From the NCBI GenBank assembly GCA_002413785.1, contig DHXR01000047.1, positions 1 to 64,000 of the forward strand: a DNA stretch of 64,000 bases. Direction: 5' to 3'. The notes under the pieces are model-generated. The model was not told the origin of the DNA, did no database searches, and saw only the letters and a program-made list of their open reading frames with translations. This document shows positions 23,417-32,382 of the stretch, one piece after another (positions within the stretch are counted from its first letter, which is position 1; each line of letters opens with the position of its first letter). Source of the DNA: Mucilaginibacter sp. UBA5151 (GTDB lineage: Bacteria; Bacteroidota; Bacteroidia; Sphingobacteriales; Sphingobacteriaceae). Made by a program: the position numbers and the translations under genes.

Positions 23417-24280
23417 TTAATTCCCCGGCTGAGGGGATTTTCCGATAAGTGTCATAAACTGATCAAGTTTAGGGGTGATAATGATCTCTGTACGCCTGTT
23501 TTTTGATTTCCCGAAATCTGTGGTATTGCCTGCCACAGGGTTAAATTCGCCGCGGCCCCCGGCGGTTAAACGTTTGGGGTCAACGCTGTAGGTGTTTTGT
23601 AATGCCTGAACTACAGATGATGCCCTTAAAGCGCTCAGATCCCAGTTGTTTCGGATGTTTACCTGCGAAATAGGTACATTGTCGGTATTGCCTTCGATCA
23701 GCACATCATAAGTTGAGTAATCGTTAATGATTTTGGCTATTTTGCTCAATGTTGTCCCTGCTTTATCAGAAATTTGATAGCTGCCTGATTTATAAAGCAT
23801 ATTATCCGAAAGAGAGATATAAACCACGCCTTTAAGCACCTTTACATCCACATCCTTCATTTCGTCTGCGGTTAAGGAGCGGGTTAGATTGGCGGTTAGT
23901 ATCTGGTTGAGCGAGTCGCTTTTATTTTTCAAGTCAACCAGGTGCTGGATGTATTTGTCAGATGCCGTGATCTGGTCCGCCAGTTTAGCAATATTTACAT
24001 TTCCCTGGTTGCTGCCTGCCAGGCATTTATTCAGCGCTTCCTGTAAAGCGGCAGTATTTAATTTCGCTGATGCAATCTGATCTTCCAGGCTTTGCACCCG
24101 GACCTTTGAACCGGCAAGTTCCTGCTGGGTAACCTGATAGCTTTGCATCAGGTTGCGGTTGGTATCAATCGATTTATTATAGCTTGACTGTAATTCAGCG
24201 TATTTTTTATTGCTGACACAACTCTGGGTTAGCGTTGCTGCCATAAGTAGTATCACCGGTAACACAATTTGAATTTTCAT
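23417..24280 (-). CDS. OmpA-family peptidoglycan-associated lipoprotein
   Basis: The product is 287 aa. A lipoprotein signal (LLMAATLTQSC) places lipidation at Cys21. A predicted coiled coil covers about 25-130 (repeated KKYAELQ, QELAGSKVRVQSLEDQIASA). The C-terminal OmpA domain contains YDVLIEGNTDNVPI, NWDLSALRASSVVQAL, LTAGGRGEFNPVAGN and KNRRTEIIITP, which bind the peptidoglycan diaminopimelate. It should anchor the outer membrane to the wall. It is monocistronic, with a 359-bp upstream gap. Confidence 0.92.
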   Translation of the reverse strand: MKIQIVLPVILLMAATLTQSCVSNKKYAELQSSYNKSIDTNRNLMQSYQVTQQELAGSKVRVQSLEDQIASAKLNTAALQEALNKCLAGSNQGNVNIAKLADQITASDKYIQHLVDLKNKSDSLNQILTANLTRSLTADEMKDVDVKVLKGVVYISLSDNMLYKSGSYQISDKAGTTLSKIAKIINDYSTYDVLIEGNTDNVPISQVNIRNNWDLSALRASSVVQALQNTYSVDPKRLTAGGRGEFNPVAGNTTDFGKSKNRRTEIIITPKLDQFMTLIGKSPQPGN

Positions 24281-24639
24281 AAAACGGTAATTTGTTTAAA
24301 GAGTGATCATAAACCATTTATGATCTGCCGTTTTTACAACAAAACAGGGTCTGTAAAGTTTAAAGTTTTCAATGAAACAGACAAAAGGTGAATAATTTTA
24401 TGCTTTTCAGGAAGCAGAATATCAATCTGAAGAACATTTTGATAGCAACAGCGGACAAAAAAAGCCGATTGCTTTTGTTTCATTCCCCCGCCTGTTTCAA
24501 CAGAATCTGATTTTTAGATAAAAATATGAAAAGCAGTCACAAAACAGGTTGGATCGGGGGTTATTTTAACCTCTTTAGCAATGATCGCCAATAAAAGATG
24601 TGGCAATTAAAAGAAAAGGTATTATAATAAGTGCCGGGT
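24281..24639. other. Gap between ompA-like and wecA-like genes
   Basis: There is no reading frame of note, no strong hairpin and no recognisable RNA. It must contain the promoter of the OmpA-family gene and the 3' end of the wecA-like transcript, but I cannot point to a convincing box. Confidence 0.5.
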
Positions 24640-25743
24640 TTATACAAAGAGATTGCGAAGCGCCAGGCTTTCGCGTTCTTTTGAACGGATAAAAAATGTG
24701 ATCATCCAGTTGAAGACAAGGGAAACAGCAATAATCAGGACAATAAGGATGGAGTTTCCGTAATTTTTAAACAAAAGCACCATCGCAATAGATGCGATAT
24801 TAATGCTTGTTAATATCAAAGTGGTTTGCAGATGATTAAAACCAAGTTTTAACATGCGGTGATGGATGTGATTGCGGTCGGCAGTAAAAGGCGAAACGCC
24901 GCTTGCGATGCGAATAATAAAAACCCTTGCGGTATCAAATATAGGGCCTATTAAAATTGCAAATGTTAAAGCCGGCACACAATAAATTTCAGGTAATTTC
25001 CCATTTGCTACCCTGCCGGCCTCCATAAACTTTAATGCCATCACAGCCGAAATTAATCCGATGAGTAACGAGCCGGTATCGCCCATAAATATTTTTGCAG
25101 GGGTTAAATTAAATCGTAAAAAACCAATAATGGCCCCTGCCATTGCTAATGAAACCGCCGCCAGTTCATATTGATGGATATAAATGAATAAACCGCCAAA
25201 AGCTAAATTGGCAATAACGCCCGTGGTAGCCGCCAAACCGTCAATTCCGTCGATCAGATTGAATGTATTAACAATCACTAAAATTATTAAAATGGATATG
25301 CCGATGCTGGGAAAATAAGTGAGTTCGTATATCCCAAATACGCCATACATGCTTGTTAAGCGGATATTTCCCAATACCACAAGGATGGCGCATACAATCA
25401 ATTGTATTAAAAATTTAGTGCTTGAATGCACGCCCGAAAGATCGTCCTTTAACCCCATTGCAAATATCATTATGCAACCTGTAAGCAAATAATTAATCGG
25501 TAACGACTTATCGGTCATACAGAATAACAGCGAAGTTATGGTGAAACCAACAAAAATGGCAACACCTCCAAGACGCGGTATCCCATGATCATGCGTTTTC
25601 CTGAAGTGCCCCAGGTCATCGTATAAATGACGGAAACGGGCAACGTGTAAAATTGACGGGATAGCAAATGAAGTGATCAGGATGGAGAATACTACTATAA
25701 ACAGGTAATAGACAATGGTATAGTTATGTATAAGTTCCATCAT
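24640..25743 (-). CDS. wecA: WecA/MraY-family polyprenyl-phosphate sugar-1-phosphate transferase
   Basis: The product is 367 aa with about ten membrane segments. Family motifs are RLGGVAIFVGF after the first helices, LKDDLSG (the paired aspartates that bind Mg2+), NTFNLIDGIDGLAA, IFMGDTGSLLIG and NHIHHRMLKLGF, the HxHH-type motif of the WecA branch. The enzyme moves GlcNAc-1-P or a related sugar phosphate from a UDP-sugar to undecaprenyl phosphate and thereby starts assembly of a lipid-linked polysaccharide. It opens the left, reverse-strand side of the polysaccharide locus. The start may be ATG 25743 or 25740. Confidence 0.92.
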   Translation of the reverse strand: MMELIHNYTIVYYLFIVVFSILITSFAIPSILHVARFRHLYDDLGHFRKTHDHGIPRLGGVAIFVGFTITSLLFCMTDKSLPINYLLTGCIMIFAMGLKDDLSGVHSSTKFLIQLIVCAILVVLGNIRLTSMYGVFGIYELTYFPSIGISILIILVIVNTFNLIDGIDGLAATTGVIANLAFGGLFIYIHQYELAAVSLAMAGAIIGFLRFNLTPAKIFMGDTGSLLIGLISAVMALKFMEAGRVANGKLPEIYCVPALTFAILIGPIFDTARVFIIRIASGVSPFTADRNHIHHRMLKLGFNHLQTTLILTSINIASIAMVLLFKNYGNSILIVLIIAVSLVFNWMITFFIRSKERESLALRNLFV

Positions 25744-25855
25744 AATTTATTATATAGAGGATAGTTTGCTTTTCAATAATTTATCGGGTGGCGCAATTAA
25801 CTAACATTAAATAATTATTAAAATATTTTCTTATCAACATATCAACATTTCCGTT

Positions 25856-26623
25856 TCAGCTAAAATATTGATTGATCTTTCGCAACGGCTTGCGTATAAG
25901 TGTTAAAAAGGGAAGTGAAATTCCATTGTTACGCATCGCCTTTAAGTCAAACAATAACCCTTTTACGCGGTTGCGAAAACTTTTGTTGCTTATTCCTCCA
26001 ATTTTCATATTAATTAATACTTTTTTTATATAAAAAGCATTAATTAGGTTCAGATGCATAAATCTTAGCATCAGTTCATAGTCAGCAGCTGTGCCGTATT
26101 CGAGGCTATAAAAGCCAAATTGATAAAATAATTCCTTTTTACAGTAAAACGTGGGGTGGGGTGGCATCCATCCCCGATTAAACATACCCGCTGAATATTG
26201 TCCGGATTGCCAGTTGCGCACAATATCACCTTTTGAATTTACATATTCAAGGTCGCCATAAATTATGCCGGTATCTTGTGTCTTAAACGCATCAGCTATT
26301 ATATTTAAAACAGTATTATCAGCAAAAAAATCGTCGGCATTAAGCGCCCCTACAATATCTCCGCCAGCCATTTTAATGCCCTTGTTTATTCCATCGTAAA
26401 TACCTGCATCAGGCTCTGATACAAAAATGCTGATATAGTCTTTATATTGATTTATAACCTGGATGGTGTTGTCCGTTGACCCCCCGTCGATTATTATATA
26501 TTCGAGGTTTCCGTAATTTTGACTTATGACAGATTGGATGCATTGTTTTATGGTGCTTTCGGCGTTGTAACAAACAGTTATCAAAGAAATTTTTAAATCA
26601 GGCACCTTATAGCAAAAAGACAA
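25856..26623 (-). CDS. Glycosyltransferase family 2
   Basis: The product is about 255 aa. The GT-A fold is clear: ISLITVCYNAESTIKQCIQS, then YIIIDGGSTDNT with nucleotide-binding Asp, GDIVGALNADDFFADN with the metal-binding D-D pair, and GWMPPHPTFYCKK in the acceptor region. Similar enzymes (WcaE/WcaA-like) build colanic-acid-type chains. Starts available are TTG 26623 or GTG 26602; no ATG precedes the conserved opening. It is divergent from the export gene with 70 bp between. Confidence 0.88.
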   Translation of the reverse strand: MSFCYKVPDLKISLITVCYNAESTIKQCIQSVISQNYGNLEYIIIDGGSTDNTIQVINQYKDYISIFVSEPDAGIYDGINKGIKMAGGDIVGALNADDFFADNTVLNIIADAFKTQDTGIIYGDLEYVNSKGDIVRNWQSGQYSAGMFNRGWMPPHPTFYCKKELFYQFGFYSLEYGTAADYELMLRFMHLNLINAFYIKKVLINMKIGGISNKSFRNRVKGLLFDLKAMRNNGISLPFLTLIRKPLRKINQYFS

Positions 26624-26645
26624 TGTTTAAAGTCGCAAAATTATG

Positions 26646-26653
26646 TAAATTTG
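26646..26653 (+). promoter_or_regulatory. Putative -7 box of the main polysaccharide operon
   Basis: TAAATTTG fits TAnnTTTG exactly and lies 46 bp before the export lipoprotein ATG, in the divergent gap. A TGTTTAAA string about 17-20 bp upstream could serve as a weak -33 box. No alternative is seen in the gap. Confidence 0.45.
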
Positions 26654-26699
26654 GACACGATACCTAATTTAATAAACAGTAAACAGAACTGGTGTGTAT

Positions 26700-27479
26700 A
26701 TGCGTCAAATAATTTTTTTATACCTGATTTTAGTGCCATTTTTTATTTGTACGTCATGCTCCAACAAGCAATACCAGGCGCTTTTTCAGGAAAAAAAGTC
26801 ATTTTCCGATAGTTCGACGCAAAGAAGATCTGTAGTTGTTAATGCTTACCGGATAAAATCCCAGGATTTGTTGCAGATAAGGAACCTTCAGGATATAAAA
26901 TACATTGTTAATGATGCTCCCGTTAATGCGAATACGTCAGGCGGTAATGCCTCCCAGGGCGAAACCTTCCAGGTTGAGGAAGACGGAACTGTTGCATTGC
27001 CGGCGCTGGGCCGTTTCCAGGTTGCAGGGCTTACCAGGGTTGAAGCACAAAAACTGGTTGAGGAGCTGTATCGGAAAAACCTGCTGAAAGACCCTATCAT
27101 TGAGCTGAAAATAGTGAACCTGAAAGTAACCATACTTGGTGAGATAAAGGGCCAGGGGAATTATATTTTAACAAAAGACAAAACAACTTTGGTTGAAATG
27201 ATCGGGCAAGCCGGGGGCCTCACAGACAAGGCGAACGAAAAAAACATCAAAATAATAAGGGGAACCGAAAAAAACCCAAAAGTAACCGAAGTTGACCTTA
27301 ATAATATTGGTTCAATAAATGACCCCGACAATATACTTCAAAGTGGCGACATCATTTATGTTGCCCAAAATAAAAGGGCTGCAAGGAATGATAATATGCA
27401 AAATTTATCCGGCATAGTGCAGCCGCTGTTACTCTTTTTTAATACTGCCTTAATTATCTTCACGCTTGTTCGTAAGTAA
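26700..27479 (+). CDS. wza: Polysaccharide export outer-membrane lipoprotein (Wza-like)
   Basis: From ATG 26700 the product is 259 aa. A lipoprotein signal ends in FFICTSC. The Poly_export domain begins at YRIKSQDLLQIRN and includes VEEDGTVALPALGRFQVAGL and VEAQKLVEELY, and an SLBB domain follows (VTILGEIKGQGNY, LVEMIGQAGGLTDKANEKNI). A C-terminal hydrophobic segment (PLLLFFNTALIIFTLV) is present. It would form the outer-membrane exit for the polysaccharide. The stop abuts the ATG of the Wzc-like gene with no gap. Confidence 0.93.
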   Translation: MRQIIFLYLILVPFFICTSCSNKQYQALFQEKKSFSDSSTQRRSVVVNAYRIKSQDLLQIRNLQDIKYIVNDAPVNANTSGGNASQGETFQVEEDGTVALPALGRFQVAGLTRVEAQKLVEELYRKNLLKDPIIELKIVNLKVTILGEIKGQGNYILTKDKTTLVEMIGQAGGLTDKANEKNIKIIRGTEKNPKVTEVDLNNIGSINDPDNILQSGDIIYVAQNKRAARNDNMQNLSGIVQPLLLFFNTALIIFTLVRK

Positions 27480-29918
27480 ATGGAAGAAACAGATAAAACT
27501 CCGCATAAACTGCCAAGCCAGGAGATAGATTATTTTAAGATTGCAAAAGTACTCTTAAGTCGCTGGTATTGGATAGCAGGGTCGGTTGTAGTTTGTATGA
27601 TTGCGGGTAATGTTTATTTATGGTACACCCCAAAAACATATACCACTACACCGGGTACTATGAAGTTTGAGGAAAAAAAATCTGAAATACCGGATTTCGG
27701 CGGCATAACAAATACTGTCACCCAGAATAATTCAGCATCAAGGGTACAAAGCGAAACAATTGTCCTGCAAAGCACCCCGCTGCTTTTAAGCGCTATCAGA
27801 CATCTTGACTACCGCATCAGTTTTTATATTGTTGGGCGTGTGCTAAACCGGACAAGTGAATTGTACCCTGAAAAACCACTTGACGTTCAGCTTGTTAAGT
27901 TTGATACTTTAGATTTTTTTCATGACGTTGTTACATTTAAACCGATCAACAAAAGCATTTTTAGCATCAGTTATAATATAGGCGGCAAACGCGTTCAAAA
28001 CACCTGTACTTATAATGTCCCTTTTACAATCGGGCCAACTTCATTCAGTATAAAATATCCCGGCGATCTGCAAAAGACAGAAGCTTTTCTTTTTAAACTT
28101 AATTCGGCCGGGGATTTTGTCGGACGGGCAAGGGGGGGATTGCATACCAGTGAAACTGCCAAAAATTCAAGCATAATATCGTTGCAGGAAGTTGATTCGA
28201 ACCCGCAATTTGCCGCAGACGTGTTAAACGCGATCATGAAAGAATACCTGAACTATGATCGCAAACAGCGGACACTATCGGCTTCACACATGATTGATTT
28301 TATTGACCAGCAATTGGAATTTCTTTCGCGCGAGGTTAAGGGATCAGAAAACTCAATAGCACAATATAAGCAGCGTAAAAAGATGATGGATGTTAGTTCA
28401 GCTGCAGATCTGGCTATTGGTAAAGCAAAAGACATCGACGGGCAACGTTCATTATTAAAAATGCAGCAAATTGCCCTTAACCAGCTTAAACAGGACATAA
28501 TAACTGAAAAAGATAACGCGAACCTGAATTTTAACCTCGGCGGTATAGTCGATGAGCAATTAAGTCAACTTATTGCTAACCTGAATCAATTGCTCGTTGA
28601 AAAACATTCATTATTAAAAACGTACAATAGTAATTCTCAACCTATACTCGACTTAAACCAGCAAATATTAAGGATAAAAAATGATGCTTTAAATGCTACT
28701 GATTTATCTGTCTCACAAATCCAAAATAAAATAAATTTTTTAGACAAACAGGTAGCTCCCATAAATCAGCAAATATCAGAAATGCCGGCAGCCCAGCGCG
28801 ACCTTGTTAGTTTACAGCGTGATTTTGAGGTCAACGATAAAGTTTATTCCTTTTTATCTGAAAAAAAATTAGATGCCCAGATTAGCAGCGCCGGCATATT
28901 GCCGGGCGCAACAATTATTGACCCGGCCCAGCCAAACTATAGTCCCGTATCCCCTGATGAGCATGGTATCCGCAGGTCGGCGCTGATTTTCGGGCTGGCT
29001 ATAGGTTTAGGTTTAATTGTAATGATAAGGGTACTAAACCCATATATTTACGACAAGGAAACTATTGAAAGCCTTACAACCATCCCTATTATTGGGGTAA
29101 TAAGGAAATTTCCCGAAAAAATTGACGAGTTTAGCTCGCGAATATTAGCCATCAGCAAGCCAAAATCTGTCTTTGCCGAGTCTGTGCGCTCGGTACGCAC
29201 AAATTTAAGCTTCCTGGCCTCAGAGAAAAAAAACAAAGTTATTTGTATTACGTCAGAGGTGGCCGGTGAAGGGAAATCATTTGTGGGTGTTAACCTGTCA
29301 AGTACTTTATCACTTATTGATAAAAAAGTGATATTAATAGCAGCCGACCTCCGGCGTTCCAAACTGCATAAAACCTTTCATGTTCCAAATGATATTGGTT
29401 TAAGCAATTACCTGGCACACCAATGCGAAATTGATGATATTATTATGCATTCCGTGCAAAATAATCTTGATTTTATTATCTCTGGACCTATTCCGCCTAA
29501 TCCTTCCGAATTATTACATTCAGAAAGAATGACAGGATTAATTGCCTACCTTAAGTTGCATTATGAAATTATTATGATTGATACGGCGCCGATAGGCTTA
29601 GTTTCGGACGCCATACCTTTGATAAGGATGAGCGACATTAACTTGTTCGTAATAAGGTCCGGGAAATCAAAATTCTATGCTGCAACAGTTCCGCAGCGCA
29701 TTGCACAGGAATATCATTTGGATAATACGGTAATTGTGCTTAACGCCTTTGCCCAAGATCTGTTACATTCACGATACTACACTACTAAATTTACCGGGGA
29801 AAATTATGGAAACAAGTACTATTATTACTCTGATTACAGCGGGTATAACAGTGCCGGTTATTATGTTGATGAAAATGAAAAGAAATGGTGGGATATAAGG
29901 CGTTTGTTCAGGAGATAA
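27480..29918 (+). CDS. wzc: Wzc-like chain-length/tyrosine autokinase
   Basis: The product is 812 aa. An N-terminal Wzz domain has a first membrane helix (WIAGSVVVCMIAGNVYLWY) and a second near residue 505 (SALIFGLAIGLGLIVMI) with a long coiled coil between, preceded by a PxxP-like PDEHGIRR segment. The cytoplasmic BY-kinase domain has Walker A EVAGEGKS (Lys599), Walker A' ILIAADLRR and Walker B IIMIDTAP (Asp701). The C-terminus carries 11 tyrosines in under 40 residues (GNKYYYYSDYSGYNSAGYY), the autophosphorylation cluster. Cycling phosphorylation of such tails controls assembly and length of capsule or EPS. It pairs with the export lipoprotein directly upstream. Confidence 0.95.
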   Translation: MEETDKTPHKLPSQEIDYFKIAKVLLSRWYWIAGSVVVCMIAGNVYLWYTPKTYTTTPGTMKFEEKKSEIPDFGGITNTVTQNNSASRVQSETIVLQSTPLLLSAIRHLDYRISFYIVGRVLNRTSELYPEKPLDVQLVKFDTLDFFHDVVTFKPINKSIFSISYNIGGKRVQNTCTYNVPFTIGPTSFSIKYPGDLQKTEAFLFKLNSAGDFVGRARGGLHTSETAKNSSIISLQEVDSNPQFAADVLNAIMKEYLNYDRKQRTLSASHMIDFIDQQLEFLSREVKGSENSIAQYKQRKKMMDVSSAADLAIGKAKDIDGQRSLLKMQQIALNQLKQDIITEKDNANLNFNLGGIVDEQLSQLIANLNQLLVEKHSLLKTYNSNSQPILDLNQQILRIKNDALNATDLSVSQIQNKINFLDKQVAPINQQISEMPAAQRDLVSLQRDFEVNDKVYSFLSEKKLDAQISSAGILPGATIIDPAQPNYSPVSPDEHGIRRSALIFGLAIGLGLIVMIRVLNPYIYDKETIESLTTIPIIGVIRKFPEKIDEFSSRILAISKPKSVFAESVRSVRTNLSFLASEKKNKVICITSEVAGEGKSFVGVNLSSTLSLIDKKVILIAADLRRSKLHKTFHVPNDIGLSNYLAHQCEIDDIIMHSVQNNLDFIISGPIPPNPSELLHSERMTGLIAYLKLHYEIIMIDTAPIGLVSDAIPLIRMSDINLFVIRSGKSKFYAATVPQRIAQEYHLDNTVIVLNAFAQDLLHSRYYTTKFTGENYGNKYYYYSDYSGYNSAGYYVDENEKKWWDIRRLFRR

Positions 29919-29935
29919 TGTGTTCACGGTAAATT

Positions 29936-30451
29936 ATGGTTTTAAAGTCGGATATTGACACTGCCAAATGGTACCCTGTTTACACAAATCCCCGTGCCGA
30001 AAAAAAAGCTTGCCAGGCATTGACAAACAAAGAGTTTGAAACCTATTTGCCCTTGCACCGGCAACTTAAACAATGGAGCGACAGGAAGAAATGGATAGAA
30101 GAGCCTTTTATAAAATCATATCTGTTTGTGCATATTAAAGAACATCAGCAAACGGAAGTATTGATGACAAAAGGGATATCAAGATTTATATATTTTTCTG
30201 GTAAAGTTGCATCAATGCCTCAGCGGCAAATTGATGAACTCAGATTGGTGATGGCCAGTCCTTTTGAATTGGAGATAACTGAAGAAGACCTTCAGCCAGG
30301 AGAAAAGGTTATGATCAAAGCCGGCCCGTTGAAAGGGCTTAAGGGCGAGATCGTATCTTATCGTTCCCAAAAACAACTGGCCTTAAGGCTCGAAAACATG
30401 GGGTACTCAATAATTATACATATTGCAGCCTCATTGATCAACAGGTTTTAA
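29936..30451 (+). CDS. NusG-like transcription antiterminator (UpxY/RfaH type)
   Basis: The product is 171 aa. The NGN domain opens with WYPVYTNPRAEKKACQALTN, followed by FETYLPLHRQLKQWSDRKKW and PFIKSYLFVHI. A KOW-containing C-terminal domain has LQPGEKVMIKAGPLKGLKGE. Specialised NusG paralogues of this kind (UpxY in Bacteroides, RfaH in enterobacteria) ride RNA polymerase through long polysaccharide operons and suppress termination. Its position just ahead of the glycan genes supports that role. I found no ops-like element by eye. Confidence 0.92.
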   Translation: MVLKSDIDTAKWYPVYTNPRAEKKACQALTNKEFETYLPLHRQLKQWSDRKKWIEEPFIKSYLFVHIKEHQQTEVLMTKGISRFIYFSGKVASMPQRQIDELRLVMASPFELEITEEDLQPGEKVMIKAGPLKGLKGEIVSYRSQKQLALRLENMGYSIIIHIAASLINRF

Positions 30452-30493
30452 TTTTATTATATATTGCAAACGGCATTTCGTATTTAGTGCCAT

Positions 30494-30501
30494 TATATTT
30501 G
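30494..30501 (+). promoter_or_regulatory. Possible -7 box upstream of the amidotransferase gene
   Basis: TATATTTG fits TAnnTTTG in the 140-bp gap after the antiterminator gene, 90 bp before the next ATG. No proper -33 box is seen. The long leader would leave room for antiterminator recruitment, but that is speculation. Confidence 0.25.
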
Positions 30502-30591
30502 GATCAGGACATTAAATTAATGTACTGATAGTTAGTATTTTACACCTAAGCGGTGTGACTTACGCGGCGAAGCTATGAATATTAAACAAAT

Positions 30592-32382
30592 ATGTGCAGG
30601 ATAGCAGGGATTATATCAAAAAAGGGATCCCGGGGTGAAAATGCCGAAAGGGTAAGCGCAATGTGCAAAGCCCTGAAACATGGCGGTCCCGATGATGAAG
30701 GCCTGTTTAGCGATGAAAAAGCGGGCCTGGTATTTGGGCACCGGAGGCTGTCAATTATTGATCTTAGTGTTAAAGGCCATCAGCCGATGGCTGACATTCA
30801 GCAAAAGGTTTGGATTACCTTTAATGGCGAAATTTATAATTACAGGGAGTTAAAGCAACAACTGCTGACAGCCGGGGCAAAATTTCATTCCGCAACAGAT
30901 ACCGAAGTTATAATAAACGCCTGGTTGCACTGGGGGATTTCGGCTTTTTCAAAATTCCGCGGCATGTTTGCCTTTGCCCTATACGATACCATAAATGCAG
31001 TAACTTATCTTGTACGTGACACAGCCGGTATAAAACCGCTTTACTACCATATCAAAAACGGGGCTTTAAGTTTTTCGTCAGAAACAAAAGCATTTAAAAT
31101 TGCCGGCATCGCAAATGATCCCGATCAAAACTGGCCTGTCAGGTTTTTAGCATTGGGACATATTCCCGAACCTTATACAACATTAAAGAATGTATATAGT
31201 TTGGCAAAGGGGCACTATTTAAAGTGGGATCATAAGCGTGATAGTTATCAAATTACTTCCTATCAAAACAAGACGCAAGGCCATGGTTTGATAACTGACC
31301 CTAAAATAGCCAGGGAGTGTCTGCATGATGCTTTAAAAGCGGCTGTAAACAGGCAACTCATCGCCGATGCCCCCATTGGCGTTTTCCTAAGCGGCGGGGT
31401 TGACTCAAGTTTAATTTCATTATTAGCTAATCAGCAAAAAGAACAACATCTTAAAACAATTTCTATTTATTTTAACGAAAGGAATTATGACGAGCGGGCC
31501 TATCAAAACGCAGTTTTAAGCCGTATATCCGGCGAAAAGTACGCTCATTTGGTGCAACAGCAGGATTTTGAAAGTTTTTTTCCGCATATTATTGATGATA
31601 TGGATATGCCAACCACCGATGGCATTAATACCTGGTTTATCAGCAAATATGCGCATGAAGATGGCTTAAAAGCTGTTTTATCGGGCGTTGGGGCAGATGA
31701 GCTTTTTGGCGGGTATCCATCCTTCAACCGGATAAAATACCTTAAATATTTACGGAAAATGCCTCCGTCGCTTTTCAATGCAGCACATTATTTTAAAGCT
31801 GACAGGTATAAAAAAATTTCATTTTTAACCCACAACCATCCTTTAGCTGATTATCTTTTACTGCGGGGCTTATTTGTGCCTTCTGATATTGCCAGGATCC
31901 TTGATACCGATATTAAGAACGTTGATGAAATTTTATTTACTGAAAATTCTATCCCCGATTTGGACCGGTACGATGAATTGCACGCTGCCTGGTTTGAAGC
32001 TAATGTATTTATGCAAAATCAGTTACTGCGGGATACTGATGTAATGAGCATGCGCCATGGTTTAGAAGTAAGGGTGCCATTTTTAGATGAAGATTTTCAG
32101 CAGCTGACCGAAACAATATCGCCCGAAATAAGATTTAACAAAAAGCAACCAAAACGGATATTAATTGATACGTTTAAAGATATTTTACCTGAATCTATCT
32201 GGAACAGACCAAAAATGGGTTTTACATTTCCTTTACAGGAATGGATGAGCAAGCATCCGGAAATAAGTAATGTAAACCTTTATAAAGGGAAGGTCGCCCG
32301 GGACGCCGTTAAAAAGTTTAAAAACGGACAGGTTCATTGGTCGAAAGCTTTTGCGCTTTACCAGATACAAATACATGTCTAA
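30592..32382 (+). CDS. asnB: Asparagine synthase (glutamine-hydrolysing)-type amidotransferase
   Basis: The product is 596 aa. The class II glutaminase domain begins at Cys2 (MCRIAGIIS) and shows HGGPDDEGL, FGHRRLSIIDLS, FNGEIYNYRELK. The synthetase domain has the PP-loop FLSGGVDSSLISLLAN (about 265-280), then VLSGVGADELFGGYP and DTDVMSMRHGLEVRVPFLDE. In surface-glycan loci such proteins often amidate uronic acids or build other amides rather than free asparagine, and exosortase-linked EPS loci frequently carry one. Position 3 is Arg where Gly is usual (MCGIxG). The gene overlaps the next start by 8 bp. Confidence 0.92.
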   Translation: MCRIAGIISKKGSRGENAERVSAMCKALKHGGPDDEGLFSDEKAGLVFGHRRLSIIDLSVKGHQPMADIQQKVWITFNGEIYNYRELKQQLLTAGAKFHSATDTEVIINAWLHWGISAFSKFRGMFAFALYDTINAVTYLVRDTAGIKPLYYHIKNGALSFSSETKAFKIAGIANDPDQNWPVRFLALGHIPEPYTTLKNVYSLAKGHYLKWDHKRDSYQITSYQNKTQGHGLITDPKIARECLHDALKAAVNRQLIADAPIGVFLSGGVDSSLISLLANQQKEQHLKTISIYFNERNYDERAYQNAVLSRISGEKYAHLVQQQDFESFFPHIIDDMDMPTTDGINTWFISKYAHEDGLKAVLSGVGADELFGGYPSFNRIKYLKYLRKMPPSLFNAAHYFKADRYKKISFLTHNHPLADYLLLRGLFVPSDIARILDTDIKNVDEILFTENSIPDLDRYDELHAAWFEANVFMQNQLLRDTDVMSMRHGLEVRVPFLDEDFQQLTETISPEIRFNKKQPKRILIDTFKDILPESIWNRPKMGFTFPLQEWMSKHPEISNVNLYKGKVARDAVKKFKNGQVHWSKAFALYQIQIHV

